This document shows positions 53,530-63,885 of a DNA stretch of 64,000 nt, in pieces. This stretch comes from Aphrocallistes beatrix (Eukaryota > Porifera > Hexactinellida > Sceptrulophora > Aphrocallistidae). The DNA lies in contig OY725489.1 in the NCBI GenBank assembly GCA_963281255.1, positions 5,270,523-5,334,522 on the forward strand. Reading direction: 5' to 3'. Below the pieces are notes generated by a model. The model worked only from the letters and a program-made list of their open reading frames with translations. It did no database searches and was not told the origin of the DNA. The position numbers and the translations under genes were made by a program. Position 1 is the first letter of the stretch. Every line of letters begins with the position of its first letter.

Positions 53530-55673
53530 CAAGTATTCCTCGCCGTTCGCGGGGGTTAGGTTCCACGAATTTATAAACGACGCTAGATACAGTTTGCTGA
53601 ATACGTTATTGATTCAATAGTTGAGCTGTAATACAGAAACAAATACTGGCACAAGTGAAATGGTAGTAATAAATGAGGGATAAATGAAAGATATAGATAG
53701 TAGCAAACCTAAGTACTATAACTAAATAGTAAAGTCTAGCCTTTAGTACTAAACCTAAAGAGTAAAATCTAGCCTCCTAAATGAAGAAGAGACACTTATG
53801 GGTGAAGAAGGAGGAGATTCAGTTGTGATAGTGTCTGGAACATTCAAAATTGAGACATCAGTTGACGCTGGAGCCTCATGTTTTTGAAAAAATCTTGTGA
53901 TGGGCGCCTGCTTTGCTTGTCCTTGTAGATTTTTGAAGACTTCTTTGTATGGACTCATCAAATTATTCATTTCTCGTTTGAACATAATACACCTGTCCAT
54001 GTTGGGATCGATCTCAAAGATGAGATCACTAAGCTTGTCAGCAGCAATTAAAGCTTCGGACACAGATTTGATAGTAAAGATAGGCGAATTTGTAACTTCT
54101 TCATCAACTTGGTCCTCATTCATCCTATTGGACAGTAAGATCTCTTCTAATTCTACTTCAGTCAGCTCTTCTGTATTGGAATTTATGAGCTCTTCAACCT
54201 CAGAAGCAGCGAGATCCTGGAATCCCTCTCCTCCAATATCATGTGAAATTTGGATGATTGTTTCTATTCCCTCATGGATATCTGGTAAACAATTTGGGTC
54301 TTGGACTACCTCTTTCCACAATTTATTCCAGCATGCGTTAATGCTAGATGGTGACAATTTATTCAATGAATCTTCGATGTCTTTAATGCACTCAGCAATG
54401 TTGTAATTCTTCCAACAGTCAATTACGTCGATAGAATCATTATTCTCCATCATATTCAAGATACGATTGAAAGAGCGTCTTATGTAATAAGACTTGAAAC
54501 TAGCGATCACTCCCTGGTCTAACGGCTGCAAGAGGGCAGTTGTATTTGGTGGTTAAAATATTACTTTGACTTGATCATGGGAAAATTGGATGCATTGCGG
54601 GTGACCTGGAGCATTATCTAACGTCAATAACACCCTAAAATCCATATTCTCCATATTTTTTGAACTTCAATGATAAAGCAATTGTGAAACCAATCCATGA
54701 ATAGACTAGACGTGACCCAAGCTTTCTTGTTAGATCTCCAAAAGACTGGTAACTTATCTTTATCTTTGCCTTTTAACGCACGAGGGTTTAAAGAAAGGTA
54801 CAACAGCATTGGTTTTACGATTTAATCTCCAGATGCATTAATACACAGAAGAAGGGTTATGCGATCTTTCGACACTTTAAATCCTGGAGCAGCTTTCTCA
54901 AACTTAAACAGAAACGTCCTGCTAGGCATTCTCTTCCAAAACAAGCCAGTTTCGTCTACATTGAAAACTTGCTCTGGTGCTTAATTATTCTCTAGTATGA
55001 CTTCTAGTAATTTAAGTGGAAAGTTCTGGGCAGCTTCGTGGTCCGCGGACGCTGATTCTCCCACTAACTTGACGTTATGAAGGCTGTCTCTCTTCTTGAA
55101 ATTTTCAAACCAACCCTTGCTTGAACAAAAACTGTCGCTGTGACTACTCTCGATATTGTTTAAGTGATCATAAATACACTGTGCTTTATGTCGGATCACT
55201 AACCCACTAAGCGGAACCACATTTTCAATAACAGGGTCACAGCGACAAACATAAGAAACTTTAGCACTCTTCGAAGTACCTGCTGCTACGCTAGACCTGA
55301 TTGCTTCTTCGCGCTTTTGGATGTATCGCAGAGTAGATTCACTAATGTTATAACGTCTAGCTACATATGCCACTGTCTCTTTTGAAGCAAGAAGGTTTAG
55401 TAATTCAACCTTTTTCGAAAGGCTCATAACATGTTTTGGCCTCTTCACAGATATACAATCACCAACCAACTTCCTCTTAGGCATGATTAGATAGAAAATG
55501 TATAGAAACAATAGAAGAATCTAGTATTAGTATAGAACAATAGAAACAGTAAATGATATTGCCAGGATAATATGTAGATACGTATAAGGTTATGGACCTA
55601 TGTTAGCCCATGAAACTACTGAAGAAGGCAACGAAAACCGCGAATAGTCGAGGGAACGAGTCGCGAATGGCAA
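53530..55673 (-). mobile_element. Tigger/pogo element, one end truncated
   Basis: Plus-strand left end CAAGTATTCCTCGCCGTTCG after TA at 53528-53529 is a slightly mutated form of the CAGGTATCCCTCGCCGTTCG end of the derivative at 43964-44558. The other end reads into AACGAGTCGCGAATGGCAAA and then diverges before the expected terminus, so the element has lost about 60 bases there. Contains the transposase relic below. Confidence 0.85.
53755..55484 (-). pseudogene. Tigger (pogo superfamily) transposase, inactivated
   Basis: Starts MPKRKLVGDCISVKRPKHVM with a CENP-B-type HTH (SKKVELLNLLASKETVAYVA, YNISESTLRYIQKREEAI), a second CENP-B DNA-binding domain (QCIYDHLNN, KGWFENFKKRDSLHN), then the DDE_1 core: VFNVDETGLFWKRMPSRTF (first D), LTLDNAPGHPQCIQF (second D), PPNTTALLQPLDQGVIASFK (third D, 32 residues on), and a C-terminal acidic tail ending FRRLDFTL. 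In-frame stops after VILENN and NASGD, a frameshift near 54620 and a stop in VIF.PPNTT break it; the last 258 codons form a clean open frame. Confidence 0.9.
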
Positions 55674-55738
55674 AACAACCTTCATTTATATGTAGTATTT
55701 GTAAAAACATAAATTTTACTAACTTTAGCATCCTTTTA

Positions 55739-55897
55739 CAGGGCCGGCGGAACTGGTCCGGCTTTGGCCGGACCAATTTTATGGCATTATGGCTTATTTT
55801 CATATGCAAATTTGCTTTTGGCCGGACCAACTTCTGCTTTGGCCGGACCAACTTCCGCTTTGGCCTGACCAATAAAAAGTTGCTTCCGCCGGGCCTG
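55739..55897. mobile_element. hAT-type MITE with repeated GGCCGGACCAA
   Basis: Ends CAGGGCCGGCGGAACTGG and, inward, CAGGCCCGGCGGAAGCAAC. Interior contains GGCCGGACCAA at least three times with CTTCTGCTTT/CTTCCGCTTT linkers. GC-rich against an AT-rich background. No clear 8-bp duplication. A partial relative is at 12538. Confidence 0.7.
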
Positions 55898-56494
55898 TTT
55901 TAGTTATGGATTTATTACGTCAAATAAATTAGAATTTAGCTGATATTTTATGTATCTTTGACATTGTTATAACGTACATAGCATATATTCATCACACTTT
56001 AAATTTATCACTGGTATCACTTACTACATGACTACTTCTACTTCTACTTTTGATCTGTTATTTCGATTTAAGCAAAGTATAAAATATCTCGTGTTATAGA
56101 ATATATTTTCGATACGCATATAAGCGATTTGGGTTGGAATTCTTCCCAATGATGATAAGATTTGTTCACATATTTGAGAATTAATTTTTTCATATTCTTC
56201 TGTCCTTATTGACTTTAACCCTTGAATGCACTTGGGATTTTTCTATTTATAGTAGTAACCCCAAACTTATATGGCTTCCCCATTGAAAATGGCTTAAACC
56301 GGAAATGACGCAACACATTCCTGTGGCAAACGTGGGTTAAAGAGTAAGAAAAAGTTACACTTGTGATTTCGAAAGTGGAATCTGTCTACGAGGAATGCTG
56401 TGTTTCTGAACAGCTTAGGATCCCTAGAATCACATTAATAAGTTGCAAATAAGCTATATACAGAAAATTCTCAAATTTATCGTGTAAACTCACC
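55898..56494. other. Unassigned sequence downstream of the KDZ exons
   Basis: A further 3' exon of the KDZ gene would be expected here after the donor near 56492, but I cannot see one. Otherwise AT-rich and featureless. Confidence 0.35.
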
Positions 56495-58985
56495 ACATCA
56501 TACAGGTCTTGTGCAAATTACAAGCATCATCATAAATAATTACTCTAGACTGATTTCTGAAAAGCGATAACAGCATATTGAATAATACGACTGTAGATTC
56601 GTGGCGCCGAAGTATTTGGAATCCGTAGCAGATTTTGTGTTCGCAGGTAATAATAAGTAATCCTGGAGAAAACTTGTTATGTGTAGGATCAGATTTTGAA
56701 CACCTTTCAGGATGTTTGTCTTCATCGAGTTCATATACAGGCAATCTATAGATTATGGCAGTAGAGTCTACTATTAATTAGCATTAAGTAATTTAAACAC
56801 TTACTTGTAATGTTTAGAGAAAGAAGGAAAATAGTTGTAAAAGTCATGTATTTGAGGTGTATTCTACTATCTTGCGGCTTTTCCGTTTATAAAGTCTGTT
56901 AATTTGGCCCATTATAATTTGTAAAAGTGAGGCGACAATGTAGTATAATTTGAATAGGTCTCCAATTATTAAAGGTGCAATCGAATTTAGAAACATTTCC
57001 AATGAATACATCTTCCTATATATCGATTGTAGGAGTAATTCGTGTGTTGAAATAGAATCTCCTTGAGATAGTAGTAAAAAGTTGAAGTTAAAAGTTCATT
57101 GTTATCCAAAAGGGAAAATTGAAAAATTCCAATTAAAGGTTAAGAGTGGCAGAGAAATTCTATTACACTTTTAGCATTTGGATAGTTGAGACTAACGTCC
57201 ACGATTTTACTTTTGCATACCCTGGTTGTAAACCGAATATAATCAACAAATTCCTTTGGTAAAGAGGAGTTTATGACCTTGTTGAATAATGGTTCTACCA
57301 ATCCAACATCACAAAGTTTTTGGAGATCTCGTCTTAGTTCTGGGTTGAGAATAAATGATCTTTCAGGCAAGGGTACAGTTGAGAAACGCTGTGTTTCATC
57401 AACTTGATTGCAACAGTCCGGTATCACCTTCGTTATATCTATTGCTATTCCATCCAGTATGATAACTTTAGGGTTAAGTTTGCATTTAGGGCAGGAAAAT
57501 TGTAAATGATAATCAATATCTACCATTCTTAAATATGCGTTCCAACCGTGTTTAAGAATATGGTAATAAAATTTGAATTTTCTCCACATTCTCTGAAATT
57601 GGCTGTTTTTTACGCTAAAAGAAAGATTAGTCTGTGATAATACAATATAACGTACAGCATTATTCTTTCATTACTATCGTTTTGATTTATCTCAAATATC
57701 CATACAATGTAGGTCTTGATTTAGTCATCAGTTCACTATATTCATACAATAATCCATAGTGTAGGAAGTAACGATTGTTAATATTAAGCAAGAGAGAATT
57801 TTGTCTTTCGAATACTGCTCTACATTGGCAAGGGCCATTACATCTCGAGCTGAATACTATAAAAAAAGTATTTAATAAATAATTTATGCAGCTCAAATTT
57901 GGTTGGCCTAAAATTCTAATTTTTTTACTTTTACCTTCATGATCCTTGAATTCTAAAATAGCATTTTCAGTGTAGATAGTTATGCCAGTTCTTTCAAGTG
58001 TTAAATGATTTGGAGTATTAAATTTGTAACCCTGGCCACAATACTGAGCTTCTGGATAGAGAAGTCGAGGTAACTGAATTTCTTGAGATAGTTGTTGTGT
58101 ATATACAGATGCAAGTTCATCGTCTAGTTCATTTGATATTGGTAGAGTAGAAATAATAGTGTATTCAACTGGACAATAGTCGTGACTCTGACTTTTAAGT
58201 CGCAGCAATTATCACTCTTGCAAGCTATTTTAAGGAGAGTTGGTTTCATTTTGTATATATTCGGACAGCTTTCACAATTCCAATGATCATTTTTGAGGGA
58301 GAAACTGTGGTATATATTATTCTCGACAATAAATCGAGTTCAAATTTAGAATGCAGTAATAATATCATCCAAATGGGAAGCTTCACATATAAATATTGTA
58401 TTGTATCCTAAACACTGCTCGAATGCTTGAAAATGAAGGCAATCGTTATCCAGGCAAGAAGTGCATCTCTGTGATTGGATGTCGAGCATAATTTTCCTTT
58501 TAGTAAGCAAAACTTTTCCTATGATAGATGTTATTATTATTACCATTAATATTATTTTTACAACATCGACTAAAAATATAAAAAATACCCTGTTTGATTT
58601 CGAAGTCGGTGATTACAATCATTTCGCTCGCCATTATTTCCACACTTTACACTCTTCGATCAAAATTTTGATATACTGGTCAAGTTTTGAAATTTGCAGT
58701 GATTCACATTCCTTTAGTTCTAGTTGGTAATTCCCATCTACACGATTTTAAATAAATCTGATAAATACAAGAATACAAAAGGTACACGATCCCAAACTAA
58801 TGATCTTTACCTGGTACATTCGATATTGGAATCTCTGATAATTCCTGAATCATTTCTTGAGCTGTATCAATTTTGTCTATTTTCAGATTTGAAACACTAA
58901 ATTCTTCTTCCACAAATTTCCGTTTTTTATGCTCTATAGAAATTTCCAATGTTGATAATGTGTAATTCTCCGCCTATATCGACTA
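56495..58985 (-). pseudogene. KDZ-type transposase-like gene (HMGXB3/Zisupton-like), multi-exon
   Basis: Exons in order: one ending at 58811 (..HKKRKFVEEEFSVSNLKIDK, SNVPG, donor GTAAAG); 58737 onward (DGNYQLELKECESLQISKLD); about 58530-58349 with a Cys cluster (RCTSCLDNDCLHFQAF); about 58208-57933 (YCGQGYKFNTPNHLTLERTG) joined across a ~75-base intron to SRCNGPCQCRAVF, LLNINNRYFLHYGLLYEYSE; about 57592-57140 (WRKFKFYYHIL, MVDIDYHLQFSCPKCKLNPK, VIILDGIAIDIT); and 56750-56495 (KFSPGLLIITCEHKICYGFQ, RVIIYDDACNLHKTC). The CPKC..P.VIILDG and CEHKICYGF..IIYDDACNLH blocks are typical of KDZ/HMGXB3 proteins. Damage: a stop in the second exon, a mutated donor after LYGYLR, and no 3' end found. Confidence 0.65.
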
Positions 58986-59237
58986 AATAGTTTTGGTATA
59001 CGAATTTAAAATTTAGTTGTATTTCGAAGATATTTATATTGAACTTAAGGTTGGTGTTTCCCATGCGAAACTTGTTTTTTATTAAAAATGTGCCCAAATT
59101 GCTTTTTTATCATTTTTAGATCCTTATAGGGGTTCTAAACAGTAATCCCGATTTTTATAACTCCAGCCCCAATATTTCGCCACTTTGAGCCACTTGTATC
59201 ACCTGGTGTCGCTCTGAAAACGACACATTTTAAATGC

Positions 59238-59555
59238 GAAATGTCCCACAGCTCTAACTTATTTACACAGTGCCAGATCATCTTTTTAATGCTGAATTCA
59301 TGCTCAGCACTGGATTTCCAGCAATTTGATACATATATTGACAATATTTGGAAACATTTTTGTTTGACCGTGCCTAGCAACGGCCAGGAATTTTTTAACA
59401 TTCCTGACCGTTGCTAGGAAAAGGCAACCAAAGATATTTCCAAATATGGTCAATATATATATCAAATTGCTGGAAATTTAGTGCTGAGTACGAATTCAGT
59501 GTTAAAATAACGACCTGGCATAGTCAAATAAAGTTATAGGTATGGGATTTCGGCA
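59238..59555. repeat. Inverted repeat with ~155-bp arms
   Basis: Centre near 59398: GACCGTGCCTAGCAACGGCCAGGAA pairs with TTCCTGACCGTTGCTAGG; outward, CAATATTTGGAAACAT/TATTTCCAAATATGG, CAGCAATTTGATACATATA/ATATATATCAAATTGCTGG and CTGAATTCATGCTCAGCACT/AGTGCTGAGTACGAATTCAG. A fourth long hairpin in the window but of unrelated sequence to palindromes 1-3. Confidence 0.85.
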
Positions 59556-60231
59556 GAAACTATCGGACATGGTTATTTTTGCGCCCCCAGTGATAACTGT
59601 CAACTTTTTCACACTTTTGAAGGTGTCATGATGTGAAAATATTTGATATGACAAATGGAAATCAAGCCTTTCCGAATAAAATTGCTTTGTAGTCTGTTTT
59701 TAGCATTTAAAAAAAGGAGGAATCTCTAGTTACAAAGGTCGTAGAGTTAGAAACTCGACGGTTTTAGAAAGATCTCGTCACGTAGAACAAAATGATAGAG
59801 ACAGATTTTTGATATTCTACTTTAGAAAACAGTTAAAATATTTTTCCTTACGAAAATCAGCCTCTAAATTTTGTATAAACGAAATTTGAAAGAAAAAATT
59901 ATTTGGGTTAAAATTGAAAATTCTATTCCTATTATTTTCTTTATTCAACCATTTTGTGTAAGAATAATTGAGTAAAAGAGGCATAAGGCATTGTTTCCTT
60001 GAATATCCTCTATAAATTGGGTCATTTGGAAAAAAAAACATTTTTCTCTTGCTTCTTGGGCTCCCGAAAAGTGTATTTTTGCAGATAACTCATCGAAAAT
60101 AGTTTCCACAAAAAATTTCAGGAGAAAATAATGAAACTTTAAAAGTTAGTTCTGGAAGGAAACACGTGTGCCTATTTCTCACCACTGGTGGGCAAATAGT
60201 GGTGTCTTCACACCTTGGCTCACTTCTAGTT
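59556..60231. other. Unassigned AT-rich sequence
   Basis: No gene motif. A 74-codon minus-strand frame (59817-60041) is Asn/Phe-rich and chance-like. 60177-60200 has ACCACTGGTGGGCAAATAGTGGTG, a small imperfect palindrome. Confidence 0.35.
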
Positions 60232-60376
60232 AGGGGCACATATACCCTGGACTTAATAAAGGCACATGTGCTCTGGACTTTTTAATATATGAAATATTTT
60301 AGTTCTTATTCTAGATAATATGATAAGTATTACTGTGTGATACATCAACTAATTTTGCAACAAATTTTCAAGGAGC
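60232..60376 (-). repeat. Right inverted repeat of the candidate 7.5-kb element
   Basis: Inverse of 52886-53062. Carries AAGTCCAGAGCACATGTGCC and a second degenerate unit AGTCCAGGGTATATGTGCC on the minus strand, so this end has two units against three on the left. Confidence 0.6.
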
Positions 60377-60964
60377 ATTGTTGCATGCAACATTTGCATG
60401 CAACAATTTTCCGTGGAGCATAGTTTCATGCAATATTGTTGCCTGAATTTTGTGCTTATTTAATAATTTTGATTATATATACCTATTTGTGGAATCTTTT
60501 GTTTAAATTGAACTAATTACATCAAATTTATTCTGCATTTTTACATAATAGTAAAAAACCGTATCGTCGTACCTGTCATTGCCCTCGCCCTTTTGAGAAA
60601 GTAATCAAGAAAAGCTAGCAGACTTTATATTGTCTATTTTAATGGCTTGATCGTATTTTGATAATGATTATCGTTATCGTAATAATTAATACAATTTTGA
60701 TGCAGAATGTTGCATGAAAATATAACATGTTCTATTTCCATGCAACAGGTTGCATGCAACATTGTTACATGCAATACTCGACATACACGATGCAACTTTG
60801 TTTCATGTAACATTTGTTGCATGCAAAATACTACAATACACGATGCAACATTGTTGCATGCAAAAATGTTGCATGCAACCTTTGTTGCATGAAATTTTAA
60901 CATACACGATGCAACTTTGTTGCATGCAACATATGCATGCAACAAAGTTGCATCGTGTATGGGG
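60377..60964. mobile_element. Array built on GTTGCATGCAAC, ending at TTAA
   Basis: The self-complementary core TTGCATGCAA or close variants occurs more than ten times. The right end is a long perfect palindrome, CATACACGATGCAACTTTG..CAAAGTTGCATCGTGTATG, followed by GGGGGCC and then TTAA. On the minus strand this reads TTAA-GGCCCCCATACACGATGC, like a terminus. Several units repeat ACATACACGATGCAAC. The left end is not defined (first copies near 60380). Open frames in this region (61-130 codons, His/Cys/Met/Ala-rich) are products of the repeat. Confidence 0.6.
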
Positions 60965-60965
60965 G

Positions 60966-61200
60966 CCTTAAGAGATATCGTCTTGAAATTTTTACAGGAG
61001 GTGCAAAGTGATATGTAGATGTGCACCTCGGTATACGATTTTTGATTTATGCTGAATCAGAATGATGACACAGCATTTTGTCACTTTTACCATTTCTCCT
61101 ATATTAGTCAAAGTATAAATAGTAGAAACTTGATATTGATATGGAAGGTAGGCAATGGAGTGAATCTAGGATTAAGTTCGAAGATCTAAGTGAAATGTTC
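60966..61200 (-). repeat. Family C fragment, copy 5
   Basis: GAGATATCGTCTTGAAATTTTTACAGG, TGTGCACCTCGGTATACGAT, GAATGATGACACAGCATTTTG and AGTAGAAACTTGATATTG follow family C in order; abutted on the left by the TTGCATGCAA array. Confidence 0.55.
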
Positions 61201-62340
61201 ACACCTCGCCGAGATAGGTGACAAAATGTGCTGACCAATCAAATTCGATTATTTTATAATGCAAATACATTGGAATAAAATAGTAGTGACTTATGCATAC
61301 AATCAAAAGAACTATTTGTGATTGAAATTCATTGGTTTATGTGAGAACCAATCAATTATCAGCCATTTATAATGCCATTCACACGATTCTATTTCATATA
61401 AATGATTGAACACTGCTATTTTGAGTTTATAATTTGATTGTTAACAATAATTAAAGTGTGTTATATGCTACGATCTATCAATTCACGAATTTACTGTACA
61501 AATGAATACAAATGAATTTACCTTTCGGTATTCATTCTGCCCTCCCCTTCTCCTCAATCTACACACTCAACAAAATCACATGTTCAACGACTGTTCTGTT
61601 CTGCACCTACCTCACCGATGATAAGGTGGCTTATGAGATTTGGAAGCACACTTCCATCCCGTCTGTGGGTTTTTTTTAAAAACTTTACCTCTGACAATAT
61701 TCGCTGCGAACTCATTGCATCTTTCACTCGAATAGTAAATTTCATCACACCCAATACGAGTTATGCCAGTATGCCAGTTACACTGTTTCACATTGTTCAC
61801 TAAATGATTCTAAAAGTACTAAAAAGAGAATTGATACCCAATGCCTTTAAGAAGAGTCATGATTGAAGTAGTTCATTATTAGGCTAGTTAGTGTACTTTT
61901 GTATTAAATGGACTTTTGAGGGTTTCCTGCATAATACTGGGCTTGTTTTAGTTCCACTGGACTGCTCAACAATTAATGATTCAAAGAGTTTCCAGAATGT
62001 GGGATGATGCATGCAGCAGTACTCTAATTGTAGACTGGTAATGCATCAGGGGAAATTTGAAATATAATATTTTCAAATGTTGTTAAGACGTATTGCGGTG
62101 GTAAATAAGCCAAGGATGGTAGCATCCTGATCGTTAAAGAAAATACTGTAGCACTCGAATAATGATTTTGTAAACCTAATTCTTGAACTTTTCTGTCTTG
62201 TATCAGTGGAAGAAGCAACTCTTGACGTGTGTCATTGGCCAAATCTCTCTTAAAGTATTAATGGCAGCTTGTTCGAAATAACTAGGATATATTGTGGATT
62301 GGTATTTCTTAATTTAGAAGTTTAAAAACTCACAATGTGC
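61201..62340. other. Unassigned AT-rich sequence
   Basis: No protein motif, TIR pair or tandem array recognised. Short frames at 61612-61803 on both strands overlap each other and lack motifs. Confidence 0.35.
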
Positions 62341-62452
62341 ATGGTCCCCCCTCCACGGCGGGCTCCACGGCGGGCTCCAAGGCGGGCCCCACGGGGCCAG
62401 GTATATCCTCCACGGCGGTCTCCACGGCGGGCCCCGCGGGGCCCGGGTTGGC
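62341..62452 (-). repeat. GC-rich tandem patch, collagen-like in one frame
   Basis: A ~110-base island of over 75 percent G+C in otherwise AT-rich DNA. Minus strand repeats CCCGCCGTGGAG and GGCCCCGCGGGGCCC-like units, encoding NPGPAGPAVETAVED then GPVGPALEPAVEPAVEGG in one frame and RGPPWRPPWR.. in another. The Gly-Pro rhythm is short and breaks; no exon signals are clear. Could be a collagen-type exon scrap, a minisatellite, or foreign DNA. Confidence 0.5.
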
Positions 62453-62917
62453 GTGCATAGATATGAGCATGTCACTAGATAAAAAAATGTAATATGCATT
62501 AGCAAAAGAAATTTGCATCAACTGACACTCAGTTTATCTATTATTTCAAAAAACGTCTAGTTATAGGAGTTATCCTATCGGTAGACAGTGTATGACATCC
62601 GTCTGTTCAGACGTCTTTAATGAAGCTACTAAACCGATTTTGGTCAAACTTGGAAGATAGATTCCTCAAATGATGTAATTTGTCCACCACTGTGATAGTG
62701 AGTCCCTCACTTAGTAGAGCTTAGGGATCGCCCGGGAATTCCGGTCTCGCCGGGAATTGGCTATTTTCAGCAGGGATCGTCTAAATTATATTTATATAAG
62801 GAAAATCCGCATGAACAATATTATACTCATATAATATTTGGTTACATGTTTTAATTTGCTTCATCATTATTCATCCTTACAATTAAAACACGATTAATGT
62901 ATAAATATATATATATA
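62453..62917. other. Unassigned spacer ending in a Helitron-like 5' end
   Basis: 62873-62900 reads TCCTTACAATTAAAACACG, a family A-type 5' terminus, then a TA run that meets the 3' end of family B copy 2. 62620-62670 (AACCGATTTTGGTCAAACTTGG) looks like repeat-derived sequence but I cannot place it. Confidence 0.4.
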
Positions 62918-63552
62918 CAAGCACGATTCTCTCGCTTGCGCTACACGACTTGCGGACATTGTGTGTCCGCAAAATCACCCTGCGGGCGCCTGGAGTTACT
63001 CAATCTGACCAATTTGGAGAATTTCTTTCTATATATAAATATTGTAGACAAAAGTTAACGAATAGTTTATCATAAAGGGTCCGAAAATCTACACCCCTAA
63101 AAACCCCATGTCAACCGTTGGAAGCTAGTCTCTAGCTATTTTTCAAAATTCTTTAAATGGTGTAAAAATATGTATATAAAGGTGTGAAATTATGCACATA
63201 ATCTTTTTTATTGCGATACACAATAATACATTTAAGATATCAAAATAAGTTGTGGCTTTGAAGTATTAATAACAATGACGATATATATGTCGTATAATGA
63301 TTACTATTGTGATAGTGTAGTCCTTTATTTAGTATAGAAAAGGTGTGAAAAATTGTTTTCCATTTTTTTGTAGAGGTGTGAAAAATTGTTTAGCCATTTT
63401 TTTGTAGAGGTGTGAAAATTTTGTTTAGATCTTAGAACTTAATCGTAGTCATATCATTTGACACTTACATACCAATTTTAATATCTTTACGACTTGCCAA
63501 TTCTTCAATCAATTCGGACAAACACACACAAACAAATCTTTTATATATAAGA
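62918..63552 (-). mobile_element. Helitron-like repeat, family B, copy 2 (complete)
   Basis: Minus strand starts TCTTATATATAAAAGATTTG (preceded by A), a classic Helitron-type 5' terminus, then GTCCGAATTGATTGAAG, GTGTCAAATGATATGACTAC, repeated TTTTTCACACCTCTACAAAA, CAACGGTTGACATGGGG, and ends with the stem GCGGACACACAATGTCCGC and CGTGCTTG before T. 635 bp; no TIR or TSD. Confidence 0.7.
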
Positions 63553-63884
63553 TATATTGTCTGACCAATATATTACTATAAATCCATTTAGAAGATTCCT
63601 ATAGATAATCCTTTCTAAAGGGCAATTACTAGTGCCTGTATCGCCTTGTGCCACTTGTCACCATTATATATTATTGGAACAAGTGAATCAAGGTGGCACA
63701 AGCGATAATAATCCCTTTTAGACATAATTGATGAATAAGAAACTTCTAAACTGAGTAACTCCAGTGTGTAGATTTCGAATTTGATATTAGATTTCAGTAA
63801 ATGTTGTGAGTTTCAATAGCGAGACCATTTTAATATTGTTTATGATGCAAAGCAATATGGTGTTCCAATACTTTTGGCCAGGTA
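63553..63884. mobile_element. Probable Tc1-like MITE, diverged
   Basis: Right end, inward: CTACCTGGCCAAAAGTATTGG, followed outside by TA-like sequence and family A. Left end near 63555 is weak (TTGTCTGACCAATATATTA). Interior has CTTGTGCCACTTGTCACC and AGGTGGCACAAG words as in the other Tc1-like MITEs of the window. Confidence 0.45.
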
Positions 63885-63885
63885 G

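Larger units (their letters stand above)
52886..60376 (-). mobile_element. Candidate large KDZ-type transposon
   Basis: Two inverted repeats (52886-53062, 60232-60376) enclose a multi-exon KDZ transposase-like gene and an unknown exon on the other strand. KDZ elements (Kyakuja, Dileera, Zisupton) are large, multi-exon and TIR-bounded, so the arrangement fits. A later Tigger (53530-55673) and hAT MITE (55739-55897) lie inside. I cannot find the 8-bp target duplication expected for Zisupton, so the boundary is provisional and the inverted repeats might be unrelated to the gene. Confidence 0.4.

Noticed and set aside
53897-54406. 169-codon plus-strand frame
   Set aside because: Antisense of the clean C-terminal Tigger frame; no independent motif.
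60634-61026. 130-codon His/Cys/Ala-rich minus-strand frame
   Set aside because: Produced by repeated TTGCATGCAA units; the overlapping plus-strand frames at 60707-60971 have the same cause.
62330-62521. Second 2A-like site (N-P-G-P in the GC-rich patch)
   Set aside because: The essential D-x-E-x before N-P-G-P is absent (the residues are M-H-A), so it is not a 2A motif.
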